A stretch of DNA of 36,062 bases, taken from contig CAYVQT010000034.1 of assembly GCA_964453665.1 (NCBI GenBank), forward strand, positions 1 to 36,062, written 5' to 3'. The DNA is from DAOUTY01 sp964453665 (GTDB lineage Bacteria; Chloroflexota; Dehalococcoidia; SZUA-161). Positions 1 to 8,247 of this stretch are shown here, piece after piece. The notes under the pieces were generated by a model. The model saw only the letters and a list, made by a program, of their open reading frames with translations. It did no database searches and was not told where the DNA came from. Within the stretch, counting starts at the first letter, position 1. Each line of letters starts with the position of its first letter. A program made the translations under genes and the position numbers.

Positions 1-2
1 GG

Positions 3-44
3 AAAACTTCATCCCTCGACCTTACGGTCGGGGATTTAAGTTTT
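3..44. other. Long imperfect hairpin at window edge
   Basis: Outer arms AAAACTT (3-9) and AAGTTTT (38-44) are exact complements. An inner 8-bp stem CCTCGACC / GGTCGGGG (one G-T pair) closes on a TTAC loop. The shape resembles the structured end of an IS200/IS605-family (tnpB) element, or a terminator of a gene lying left of the window. No transposase is visible here, so the assignment is only suggestive. Confidence 0.4.
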
Positions 45-214
45 GTACATTAAATCCGATACCTTATACGCCAGCGGTTTATTCCGTTTTCATATGCGCT
101 TCCCCCCAATTATTGTACATTCTGCAACATTAATCTGTTGCGATAACCTGAAAAATACATTACAATCTGTACCGGGATATTTATTAATATTTCCAAAACT
201 GTCAGGTGGTTAGA

Positions 215-391
215 ATGGAAGTTACTAACAATCAGTTAAAATTCAACATAACTCTGGAGCTAGACGAGAAATGGGCGAGCAACTTCAGCACAGAAGAATT
301 GCGAGAGTATCTGAAGTCAAGGTTGAACTATAGCCTGGGATTCAGAGGACACGTTAAGAAGCTTAGCAAACCCCGTCAACGTCAGAAGTAG
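215..391 (+). CDS. Small hypothetical protein, 58 aa
   Basis: This is a short ORF whose ATG at 215 is preceded by CAGGTGG about six bases upstream, a plausible ribosome site. That makes the ATG a better start than the GTG at 206. The product has an N-terminal beta-like stretch (NQLKFNITLELDEKW), a charged helical middle and a basic tail ending in KPRQRQK. No family is recognised. It stands alone between an edge hairpin and 430 bases of non-coding DNA. The evidence is an open frame with a ribosome site and reasonable codon use, so it may not be a real gene. Confidence 0.45.
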   Translation: MEVTNNQLKFNITLELDEKWASNFSTEELREYLKSRLNYSLGFRGHVKKLSKPRQRQK

Positions 392-820
392 CCTATGCAA
401 TATCTGAGCGGCTCTCGATTAATGTTCCGCCTCTAAAATTCAGGTTGTTGCCGGATAGAAAGAATGTAGACACAGATGTCTATATCTATTCTCCTTTCTC
501 CTCCCTGAGCAGCTTTGAATATTTCCGGGATGCCGTCTGCCTACCCTGTCATTCTCAGGCATAATCAGTGCGGGCTCGTAAACCGTCAAAGTTTATCCAG
601 CCAGGTGTCTTCCAGTATAACTTCGTAGTCAACCCTCCCTATTAATATCCTGTTTTGTATTCTCCTGTGACACTCTATGTCATCAGTTCGTTAGTAAAAT
701 ATAAGCAAAATTCTCACCCTTTTAACCAGACTATGTGGAACCTTAAAAGCGTATAATTCGTCTATAATACTGTAGGGCCGACTGAAGGCTCTCTTATAAT
801 CCCCGAAGGAGGCAACTATT
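392..820. other. Intergenic stretch upstream of serpin
   Basis: No gene is seen here. Two TATAAT hexamers (752-757 and 763-768) are candidate -10 boxes for the serpin gene, but neither has a good -35 at standard spacing. A strong GAAGGAGG ribosome site lies at 803-810. Confidence 0.4.
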
Positions 821-2095
821 ATGAAAAGGATTATCCTGTGTATATTAACTCTCGTGCTGCTTGTCAGCCTGGGTGGTTGTGGAGATGCGACAAGCATTAG
901 CATGGCGCAATCGGAAAAGGAGCGGGTGACTTCACCAGATGTTGCCGATTCCGATCTAAGCGATCTCGTTGCCGGAAACAGCGCCTTCGCCTTTGACCTA
1001 TATCAGGCAATCAGCGAGAATGAAGGAAACCTGTTCTATTCCCCCTACAGTATTTCCCTGGCATTAGCAATGACGTACGCCGGTGCTCGAAGTGATACCG
1101 AACTGCAGATGGCCGACACCCTTCATTTCACCCTGCCGCAGAATCGTCTGCACCCCGCATTCAACGCCCTGGACCTTGAACTTGCCAGTCGCGGTGAAGG
1201 TGCAGAGGGCAAGGATGAAAAGGAATTCCGGCTCAATATTGTGAATGAGACCTGGGGGCAAGAAGACTACAAATTTATGGATCAATTCCTCGATATACTG
1301 GCGGAGAATTACGGGGCTGGAATGCGGCTCCTCGATTTCATCAACGCACCTGAAGAATCTCGCATTACTATAAATGATTGGGTCAGTGACCAGACGGAGG
1401 GCAAGATAGAGGATTTGATTCCCTCCGGCGTCATAGATGCGTTGACACGGCTTGTTCTCACCAATGCCATCTATTTCAACGCGGCGTGGCTTCATCCATT
1501 CAGTGAAGGAGTTACAGATGATGGCACTTTCCATCTCCTGAACGACAGCGAGATTACGGTGCCGATGATGATGCAAACCGAGTCCTTTGGTTACGCAGAG
1601 GGAGAAGGATATAAGGCGGTGGAGCTGCTGTATGACGGCAGTGAGCTATCCATGGTAATCCTGCTTCCAGAGACAGACCTGTTCAGGGAATTTGAAGAAT
1701 CGATAGACGCTGACCTTCTGGAAAAGATATTTAATGATTTGCAATACAGGCAGGTAGCTTTGAGCATGCCGAAATTTGAGTTTGAATCTGATTACAGTCT
1801 GGTCAACTATCTCAGTGAAATGGGCATGCCCGTTGCCTTCACCGGGGCAGCGGATTTCTCAGGCATGACAGGCAACAGGGACCTGTTCATCGGGGAAATT
1901 ATACACAAGGCATTTGTGTCTGTGGACGAGGCAGGCACCGAGGCCGCAGCGGCCACCGCAGTGGTTATGCAGTTGACAGCAGCTCCGGAAGAACCAATTG
2001 AGGTAACAATCGACAGTCCGTTTATCTTTATGATTCGCGACATCGAAACGGGCTCCATCCTGTTCATCGGACGGGTCATGAACCCGGGCGCCTAG
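821..2095 (+). CDS. Serpin-family protease inhibitor, lipoprotein
   Basis: The product is a 424-residue serpin, a suicide inhibitor of serine (or cysteine) proteases, probably anchored outside the membrane. The N-terminus is a lipoprotein signal peptide: a hydrophobic run, then lipobox LGGC with Cys20. Serpin landmarks include LFYSPYSISLAL near residue 71 and LTNAIYF near 223. The reactive-centre hinge EAGTEAAAATA (370-380) has small residues at P14-P8, as in inhibitory serpins. Counting from the hinge puts P1-P1' near Thr386-Ala387, which would suit elastase- or subtilisin-like targets (an inference). The C-terminal serpin strand FIFMIRDIETGSILFIGRVMNP is present. The start has a GAAGGAGG site. 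It is monocistronic, followed by a terminator-like hairpin. Confidence 0.93.
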   Translation: MKRIILCILTLVLLVSLGGCGDATSISMAQSEKERVTSPDVADSDLSDLVAGNSAFAFDLYQAISENEGNLFYSPYSISLALAMTYAGARSDTELQMADTLHFTLPQNRLHPAFNALDLELASRGEGAEGKDEKEFRLNIVNETWGQEDYKFMDQFLDILAENYGAGMRLLDFINAPEESRITINDWVSDQTEGKIEDLIPSGVIDALTRLVLTNAIYFNAAWLHPFSEGVTDDGTFHLLNDSEITVPMMMQTESFGYAEGEGYKAVELLYDGSELSMVILLPETDLFREFEESIDADLLEKIFNDLQYRQVALSMPKFEFESDYSLVNYLSEMGMPVAFTGAADFSGMTGNRDLFIGEIIHKAFVSVDEAGTEAAAATAVVMQLTAAPEEPIEVTIDSPFIFMIRDIETGSILFIGRVMNPGA

Positions 2096-2128
2096 TCGAA
2101 ACAAGAGGAACGTGGACTTCCTCGCAGT

Positions 2129-2168
2129 GCCCGGCAAGCTACCCTATTGCCATTCCGGGCTTCCTTTT
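2129..2168 (+). terminator. Probable intrinsic terminator after serpin
   Basis: Exact arms GCCCGG (2129-2134) and CCGGGC (2155-2160) are followed at once by TTCCTTTT. The 20-base loop is long, so efficiency is uncertain. Bases on to 2338 show no gene. Confidence 0.4.
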
Positions 2169-2338
2169 AATCAACGACAAGGCTTTGATTATTGCTCCGA
2201 ACAGGACCCGAACCGTTTGCCCTGCGCTTCTCGAATGGCTCACCACGAATGGCAATTGTTATGTCAACTATACAAACCGCTCCAGCCATTATTAGCACGC
2301 TGCCCTCGAACATCTCTCAATTATCATTCCACCAGGTT

Positions 2339-4111
2339 TCATTGGGATACTTCCTGTATCCCGTCACCACTGAGCAGCCTCATTAGCATGAGCTCATCGG
2401 GCCCAGTCTCATCGCTTACCAGCAGACCTTCCGGCAGCAGGTAGGCATATTGCTGGACAGAGGCGAATTCCCGGCTCCCTGTAAGGAAGTCCCAACTATA
2501 CTTGATCGGGACAGCCCTGACCGTTACCGTGTCGCCTGCAGCTAAGGTCGGTGGAGACGGTGTTATACATTCAGCTACTATTACTAACATGCCGCCGGTG
2601 TCATCCGACAAGACGACGGCACCGCTTCCCTCAGCAGCATAAGGCTCACCTATGGCAACAAAGGAAATCTGCCCTTTTACAGTCGTATACTGCCCCATAT
2701 ATGTGTCGAAATGCGAAATAAGCTCACCTACGGGCACGCTCTCTTCGTCCGTGACCTTAAACTCCTTCTCAGCAGAGAATGTCCCTGCGTTATCTTCTGC
2801 CATAACGGTTATTGTATGGTAGCCTTCTTCTACCAGTGCAGCATCCCACAGGGCGGTGGCAGTATCCCATATATCTCCCCTTTCGATTGACATTGGTACA
2901 GGCTCGCCACCATCCACCCGGTAGCTTGCCCCTTTGAGAACGCCATGCCCGGTGTATACCTGAGCTGTCAGTACCACCTGGCCGCTGACTATCGCATCCG
3001 GGGCGGTGATATTTATCTGCCTTTCTTCGCCGACCGCCCGATAAAAACCGGAGATGCCGTCGGCATCGACAGAGACAATGCGGTATCCAGCGGGCATGCC
3101 ATCGGGACACGGTCCGAACCACCACTCCCCGCATAGAGCCCCGGTCACCTGCTCCGGGATGCCTTGACTATCCAGCAAGACATCCTGATGCCAGTGTCCG
3201 GAGAACATGGCCACCGTCCCGTGTGGTCTGAGAATATTTGAAACCTCGGTGCGGTTCTCCCAGGAAGGGGTTGGCTCATGGAAGAATACCAGCAGTGGTT
3301 TGCCTTCACTATAAGCTATATCCTGCTGGAGCCATTCGATTTGGTTATCAGGAATCCTGTAGAATTGATGCTCATCGGCGAATTCGTTCGGGTCCAGGAC
3401 AACGCAGTGGTGTCCATTACAGTCAAATGAATAGTAGGTTGGCCCGAAGTAGTCAAGGTAGGTCTGCTCGTTATAGCCGGGATCGGTGGGTAGGGGCTCC
3501 TCACAGTAAATACCGACAACATCATGGTTACCCAGCACATTGTATGTAGGAGCGTCGAAACTACCGGCCAGACTTAAATAGGCATCATACCATTCCCTCG
3601 CCTGGGAAACCGTCGCGGTGTCAGCGCCGTATACCAGATCGCCCGTGATCACCACGAATGCCGGGGCTATCTCGTTGACCTCTTCTATGGCCTGCTCGAA
3701 AAACGCCAGATGTTCAACTGCGGTATCCAAATGGATATCTGTCATCTGCACGAAGACAAACTCGCTGATTACTTCCGGGGAGCCGGGAGTTAAACCGAAG
3801 TCCAGGTCACGTTCCTGAGTATCGATGTACCAGGGAGTGCCGGGTTCGTACCCACTGGGGGTGGTTATGAAAATGAACCGGCCCTCTGCCGGCAGATTAT
3901 ACGTTCCTGTCTCGTCAGTAGCAGTGACCGTTAACCCGTTAGAAACGAGTATGTCGGGTATACCGGGTTCGCCGTTATCTCTAAGCCCATTAACATTGCA
4001 ATCCTCAAACACTATCCCCTCATACCGGGTTGGTGCAGTGCACGCAACACCCGGAATAAGCAGAGCAATTAGAAGCGCGACAAATATCAAGCCAGCGGCC
4101 GCTCTCTTCAT
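2339..4111 (-). CDS. Calcineurin-like metallophosphoesterase, multidomain lipoprotein
   Basis: This is an exported metallophosphoesterase of about 590 residues. The start chosen is the ATG at 4111 (MKRAAAG), which has GGAG five bases upstream; eight further codons upstream are open but lack this site. A hydrophobic signal ends at GVAC, a plausible lipobox. Next comes an SdrB/carboxypeptidase-regulatory-like beta domain (DCNVNGLRDNGEPGIPDI, the pattern of Ca-binding Sdr-type repeats). The phosphoesterase core follows: MTDIHLD, GDLVYG, LGNHD, FFHEP and GHWHQD, the expected two-metal ligand set. After it lies an Ig-like region, then a C-terminal domain like OB-fold modules (TTVKGQISF...). The substrate cannot be read from sequence; phosphodiesters or nucleotides are typical of the family. 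It converges on the serpin gene. Confidence 0.9.
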   Translation of the reverse strand: MKRAAAGLIFVALLIALLIPGVACTAPTRYEGIVFEDCNVNGLRDNGEPGIPDILVSNGLTVTATDETGTYNLPAEGRFIFITTPSGYEPGTPWYIDTQERDLDFGLTPGSPEVISEFVFVQMTDIHLDTAVEHLAFFEQAIEEVNEIAPAFVVITGDLVYGADTATVSQAREWYDAYLSLAGSFDAPTYNVLGNHDVVGIYCEEPLPTDPGYNEQTYLDYFGPTYYSFDCNGHHCVVLDPNEFADEHQFYRIPDNQIEWLQQDIAYSEGKPLLVFFHEPTPSWENRTEVSNILRPHGTVAMFSGHWHQDVLLDSQGIPEQVTGALCGEWWFGPCPDGMPAGYRIVSVDADGISGFYRAVGEERQINITAPDAIVSGQVVLTAQVYTGHGVLKGASYRVDGGEPVPMSIERGDIWDTATALWDAALVEEGYHTITVMAEDNAGTFSAEKEFKVTDEESVPVGELISHFDTYMGQYTTVKGQISFVAIGEPYAAEGSGAVVLSDDTGGMLVIVAECITPSPPTLAAGDTVTVRAVPIKYSWDFLTGSREFASVQQYAYLLPEGLLVSDETGPDELMLMRLLSGDGIQEVSQ

Positions 4112-4183
4112 TTTATCTCCATTTATACAAATCATCGTATATCTTTGATAAATACGCCGGACGGGTTTTAAATAGAGGCCTGA

Positions 4184-4816
4184 TTAAAAAAGATTGAAGC
4201 TGCTAACCATATATTCGAAAAGATCTTCGTACTGGCTCCAGCAGTAAGGTTCAGCTCTGAAGCTGAGGGTCCATGCCGTTGTGCTGCTAACGAGAAAGAG
4301 GGACATTTCCTTAAGGGTTGAGCCATCACTGTTTGCGACGATGGACAACCATTTGATTGCGCTCCTACCAGCCACGCCAACCTTCTCTCCATAGATGAAA
4401 GTGCGGTCGGGCGACAGCAGTAACTGCGCTACAGTCGTTCCGAAGAAAGACTCCACGTCTGTTGGGTAGGTGAGTCCGACTATGCTAATCTCGAAGGCCG
4501 GCCGGAATCCACGGCATATCTCGGAAGACTCAACCGCCAAAAGGATACCCGGATACGTTTTCATCTCCCAATCTTCAGGATATGCTATTGAAAAGCCGTT
4601 AACCTCATCAGTGTATATCATATATTCAGCTATCGGCGTTGGTGATGGCGCAGTCGTTGGCGTGAGGCTTGGTGCAGGTGAGGGCGTCGCAGTCGCAGTC
4701 GGAGCAGGCGTAGCTACGGGCGTTGGCGTGCTTCCCAGCCCATCAGCACACGATAGCGCTCCTGGAGCAAGCGCAAATGCCAGTAATATGATCAACGTAA
4801 TCGACGGCTTTTTCAT
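4184..4816 (-). CDS. Lipoprotein with Thr/Pro linker and PsbP/DUF1795-like domain
   Basis: The product has 210 residues. A lipoprotein signal ends ALSC (Cys23), followed by about 40 residues of Pro/Thr/Ala/Ser linker, probably spanning the cell wall or S-layer zone. A globular domain then begins with the motif FSIAYPEDWE. That motif is typical of the PsbP-like/DUF1795 fold found in many Gram-positive and Chloroflexota lipoproteins, whose function is mostly unknown. There is no clear Shine-Dalgarno before the ATG. It shares the minus strand with the phosphoesterase, with a 72-base gap, and could be co-transcribed with it. Confidence 0.7.
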   Translation of the reverse strand: MKKPSITLIILLAFALAPGALSCADGLGSTPTPVATPAPTATATPSPAPSLTPTTAPSPTPIAEYMIYTDEVNGFSIAYPEDWEMKTYPGILLAVESSEICRGFRPAFEISIVGLTYPTDVESFFGTTVAQLLLSPDRTFIYGEKVGVAGRSAIKWLSIVANSDGSTLKEMSLFLVSSTTAWTLSFRAEPYCWSQYEDLFEYMVSSFNLF

Positions 4817-4890
4817 GATGATTATTTATAGCTTACATATCGCCAAATTATGCCACCGGTGCCTCTGCCCGGAATTGTCCGGGATTGCAG

Positions 4891-5076
4891 CTATGTAACC
4901 CACTGATATATGCAGTACCCCAGTGCGACCACTATTGCTATGAAAACGAGTGTCATCCCGATTTGAAGAAGCATACCGGCCACTACCATCTTAAGCGGTA
5001 AAAGAATCAGCCTGACCAACAGCCTTATAGCCATCGACAGTATCTTAAATGGAAAGAGCAGTACCTGTAACAGCAT
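4891..5076 (-). CDS. Small two-helix membrane protein, 61 aa
   Basis: The protein is almost wholly hydrophobic. An amphipathic first segment carries spaced Lys/Arg (FPFKILSMAIRLLVRLILLPLK), and a clear membrane helix follows (MTLVFIAIVVALGYCIYQWV). No family is recognised. It lies head to tail with the neighbouring minus-strand genes. The composition supports a real membrane peptide, but low complexity weakens certainty. Confidence 0.5.
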   Translation of the reverse strand: MLLQVLLFPFKILSMAIRLLVRLILLPLKMVVAGMLLQIGMTLVFIAIVVALGYCIYQWVT

Positions 5077-5173
5077 AAAGGAATTCTATCAGCCAATGGT
5101 TGGAGAGGCAAGTGGTCTGTGGTGAGTAAAGTACCCGTAAATACTCAGTCGCCTTTGAGGACGGTATTAAGCG

Positions 5174-5407
5174 TTACAAGGCGCCGTTGTCTTGAGTATC
5201 TTCGTTAAAAGCCTTTAAGATAGCATCCGGAATGATATTGGTTGGACAGAGGTCATCCTCAAAGCTTCCCAGAAGCACCTGGCAATCGATAAGGAACGCA
5301 ATAAGTGTATCCAGGTCGGGGAACTGTACCAGGCCCTGTGCCGGGCCTCGAACGGTAAGGAATATGCTGTTATCGCCTGACTTGAAAACCTCGACGTCTA
5401 AATCCAT
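5174..5407 (-). CDS. Hypothetical protein, 77 aa
   Basis: The start chosen is the ATG at 5407, because AGGGGA sits seven bases upstream; a TTG two codons earlier is too close to that site. The acidic product reads like a compact alpha/beta domain (VEVFKSGDNSIFLTVRGPAQG, then FPDLDTLIAFLIDCQ) and ends in a hydrophilic tail. It contains two cysteines. No family was recognised. Confidence 0.55.
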   Translation of the reverse strand: MDLDVEVFKSGDNSIFLTVRGPAQGLVQFPDLDTLIAFLIDCQVLLGSFEDDLCPTNIIPDAILKAFNEDTQDNGAL

Positions 5408-5686
5408 CGTCAAATCCCCTATCTCGCGCTACTGATAAATGAAGGTATATTCAGAGTATCTACAACAGGGGACAATTACAATCACCTAATATTACCTGTC
5501 TATACCCTACTTTTGTACCCTAAAAATTCAGTGAAGTTAAGTATTTCAAGCTGGCCGGCACCTGACAGGTGACCGACACCCGACATTTAACTTATAAGCA
5601 TATATCTTTAAAGCGTAATTTTACCGGTAATAGCATGATGGAACGCTCTTCGCGTCAGCAGGATGTCAGCGAAATGTTTGAAAAAC
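5408..5686. other. Intergenic stretch before tRNA-Thr
   Basis: No supported gene is seen. An open frame from 5569 on the + strand runs through the tRNA and is a shadow. The only clear signal is the tRNA promoter that follows. Confidence 0.5.
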
Positions 5687-5715
5687 TAGACTTTGCCATT
5701 ACGTCAGGGTATAAT
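5687..5715 (+). promoter_or_regulatory. Sigma-70-type promoter of tRNA-Thr
   Basis: -35 TAGACT (5687-5692), a 17-base spacer, and -10 TATAAT (5710-5715), 12 bases before the tRNA. Confidence 0.5.
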
Positions 5716-5727
5716 TTCGTAGCTAAT

Positions 5728-5802
5728 GCCAGCGTAGCTCAGTGGCAGAGCAGCGGTTTCGTAAACCGCAGGTCGTCAGTTCGAATCTGACCGCTGGCTC
5801 CA
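5728..5802 (+). tRNA. tRNA-Thr (anticodon CGU)
   Basis: A full cloverleaf can be drawn. The acceptor is GCCAGCG / CGCTGGC. The anticodon stem is GCGGT / ACCGC with loop TTCGTAA, giving anticodon CGT and reading ACG. The T arm is GTCAG / CTGAC with TTCGAAT. The discriminator is T, as is common for tRNA-Thr, and the terminal CCA is encoded. Confidence 0.95.
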
Positions 5803-5890
5803 GTTTTTAAATCATCAGGGCAATGCTGACAAAGAGGCACAGGATATATAATCCTGGTAGAAGCGGGTATGCCTGGCTCCGGCAGTAATA

Positions 5891-6691
5891 TTATAGACCG
5901 GGGTTGTTTACGCCACCCCACCCGAGTATTACCTGCCTCCTTCTACGGGCCATATCATCGGCTTCAGCGATGATATCGGCTGTCCTTCTCCTGGCTTCTA
6001 CCGAGACCGTTTCGGTCAACCTGTCAACATTCACCGCCTCTCCCGACCGGTTGGCATTATCACTCTCCGGGTCTTTTTGAGAGCCTGCCGGGGGACCGGG
6101 GTAAGCACGATCAATAAGCGCTCCAGCCATCTGATAGTCATTTACATTCAGCAGTTGCAGCTCTCTAGCCGTCAGATTCCCAACCAGATTCTGATACTCT
6201 TCCACTGAAGCCAGCACAGTGTCGCCTGCCAGCTTGAGCTGGACCGCTTTGGCAGTAGTAGAAGACACGGCCAGAAGTGTCTGCAAGTCCTGCTCATTGA
6301 AGCCACGGCCATCCGACTTGTTGATGACATCCATAACACCTACGATCCTGCGCTGTGAAAACAGGGGCACACAAATAACCGACCTGGTAACAAATCCGGT
6401 TATTTCATCCAGTTCTTTGCAGAACCGCCCGTCTTCGCTTACATCGTTGACTACCAGGGGCTTGCCGTGTTGAGTAACCCAGCCTTCCAGGCCGGTTTCC
6501 ATGCCTATCGTTGCGCCTTTCAGCATCTTCTCGATGGGTCCGTGAACAAACTCAAATCGCAGCTCCTGATGGTCGCCGTCAATCAAGAGGACCGCTGAAG
6601 CGGAGCCCCCCAGGTTGTCCTCGGTCACGTGCATGATGTCCTCAACGAGGCAGTGAACATAGTCAACGCTTTGCCTGAGCGATTTCATCAT
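5891..6691 (-). CDS. GAF-domain protein with helical C-terminal tail
   Basis: The product is about 266 residues from the ATG at 6691, which has AAAAAGGG upstream; a TTG eight codons earlier is possible. Residues ~10-165 form a GAF domain (GLEGWVTQHGKPLVVNDVSEDGRF, SVICVPLFSQRRIVGVMDVINK), a small-molecule or redox sensor fold often tied to signalling. The rest is predicted helical, with a final basic/acidic stretch (VEARRRTADIIAEADDMARRRR) resembling DivIVA-type coiled coils. No kinase, cyclase or DNA-binding domain is attached, so it would act through a partner. The gene ends 88 bases from tRNA-Thr, facing it. Confidence 0.8.
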   Translation of the reverse strand: MMKSLRQSVDYVHCLVEDIMHVTEDNLGGSASAVLLIDGDHQELRFEFVHGPIEKMLKGATIGMETGLEGWVTQHGKPLVVNDVSEDGRFCKELDEITGFVTRSVICVPLFSQRRIVGVMDVINKSDGRGFNEQDLQTLLAVSSTTAKAVQLKLAGDTVLASVEEYQNLVGNLTARELQLLNVNDYQMAGALIDRAYPGPPAGSQKDPESDNANRSGEAVNVDRLTETVSVEARRRTADIIAEADDMARRRRQVILGWGGVNNPGL

Positions 6692-7095
6692 ATGTATGCC
6701 CTTTTTACTACGCAAATCCCTGTCCCGCCGGCATATGTAAACCTTCTCATACCTGGGCTTTTATACGCTCACTCCATACTAGCACCAACCCGGTCGATTT
6801 TAAATGGCGATTTAGTAAGGGATACGCGGTAACTTTCAGCCGCATCAGTAAACCAAAGTACCTGAAAGTGTTTCTTTTTCGATATCAGAACAAACATCAT
6901 TCAAAGCCGCCGGAAAGACGCCAGGTTGCTTTTTTCCCCTATTTGCTTCAAAATATCTCAGCTATTGAACAGGAGTCTGACACTCTAAACCACACAAATG
7001 CAAACAGTATTAAAAACCGGCACCAAAATCAGCCGGCGGGAGCATGGCCTTTTGTCACATATCCTTGGGAAATTTATCGTATGGAGGCTTGAGAA
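6692..7095. other. Divergent intergenic region between GAF and mscS genes
   Basis: No gene is seen. This 404-base stretch separates two divergently transcribed genes and should hold both promoters, but I find no convincing -35/-10 pair. An ATGGAGG ribosome site lies just before the mscS start. Confidence 0.4.
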
Positions 7096-8058
7096 ATGGA
7101 CTGGAATACAGTAAGCGACTGGCTGCTGTCACATGGCGTCAGGATTCTTATCATCGTCGCTATCGCCTTTGTCATATACTTCGTGATGTACTATACAGTT
7201 CGCAGAGCGGTCAGACACAGCTTATCCTTAACCATGAAGGGTACGCCCCAGGCGGAGATCGACAAGCGTGAAGAGACGTTAACCTGGCTCTTCTACCTGA
7301 CCAGCAAAGTTGTAATCGGCCTTATCACCCTGGTACTGATTTTATCCGAAGTAGGCATCAACGTCAGTGCCCTGCTGGCCGGATTCGGCATCGCCGGGAT
7401 CGCCATAGCATTCGCCGCCCAGAGCTTCATTAAAGACATTATATCCGGATTTGTTATCGCGATGGAGAATCAGTACAACGTAGGTGATGTGGTGAGCTGC
7501 GGCGGTGTAACCGGCGTGGTGGAAGCAATGAACCTCAGAAGAACAACGCTGAGAGACCTGGACGGAATTCTTCATTTAGTTCCCAATGGTGAAATCACGG
7601 TGACCAGCAACTATACCAAGGTATGGTCAAGAGCGAATCTGAATATAGGCGTCGCCTACAAAGAGGATGCTGACGAGGTAATGTCCATCATCAAGAGCAT
7701 CTGGATGGAAATGGCCGAGGACCCGGATTGGGGGCCGTCCATAATCTCCAAAACTCCTTCGATTCTGCGCGTGAACGAGTTCGGGGATTCGGCAGTCGTA
7801 ATCAAACTTGTAGGGGACACTAAAGCCATGCAGCAATGGAGTATAATGGGGGAGTTCCGGAGAAGAATCAAGAGGGTCTTCGACGAACAGGATATCGAGA
7901 TACCGTGGCCACATACGAAGCTTTACTTCGGCGATATTCCCGAGCGCGAGGTGCTCGAGAAGAGTGTCGCCGGAAGAGCTTCTCGAAAAGTGCCGGGCGA
8001 AAAAGCACTTCCACCCAAAGAAATCCTTCCTCCGTCAGAAGAGGAAGAAGGAGATTAA
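7096..8058 (+). CDS. mscS: Small-conductance mechanosensitive channel, MscS family
   Basis: A 320-residue MscS channel that releases solutes upon hypo-osmotic shock. Membrane segments lie near residues 15-36, 65-85 and 90-118. The third is the pore helix, rich in Gly/Ala (ALLAGFGIAGIAIAFAAQSFIKDIISGF), a strong family mark. A cytoplasmic beta domain follows (NQYNVGDVV, LRRTTLRDLDGILHLVPNGEI), then the alpha/beta C-terminal domain ending in IEIPWPHTKLYFG. The tail is Pro/Glu-rich and acidic. The length fits the short MscS type (E. coli 286). The start has GGAGG ten bases upstream. Confidence 0.95.
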   Translation: MDWNTVSDWLLSHGVRILIIVAIAFVIYFVMYYTVRRAVRHSLSLTMKGTPQAEIDKREETLTWLFYLTSKVVIGLITLVLILSEVGINVSALLAGFGIAGIAIAFAAQSFIKDIISGFVIAMENQYNVGDVVSCGGVTGVVEAMNLRRTTLRDLDGILHLVPNGEITVTSNYTKVWSRANLNIGVAYKEDADEVMSIIKSIWMEMAEDPDWGPSIISKTPSILRVNEFGDSAVVIKLVGDTKAMQQWSIMGEFRRRIKRVFDEQDIEIPWPHTKLYFGDIPEREVLEKSVAGRASRKVPGEKALPPKEILPPSEEEEGD

Positions 8059-8247
8059 CAGCCACTTTCTACCTGGCTTCATGGACTGAAGGCCGTTTGA
8101 CAGGCCCTTAAAACCCAGACCGGAGCGTAACCGGTAGAGGAGGGCAAGAGAGAGTCTTGTCCATACCTTCTATTATCCCGTATACGTAATCTTGAGTTCC
8201 CATCTAACTAACAGTACAATTACGACAGCAATTAGCGGAGGGGCAGC

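Noticed and set aside
1064..1576. 170-residue minus-strand open frame inside the serpin gene
   Set aside because: Pure antisense shadow of a clearly identified gene, without ribosome site.
5569..5790. 73-residue open frame covering tRNA-Thr
   Set aside because: Runs through the tRNA, and its last codons are translated tRNA sequence; no ribosome site.
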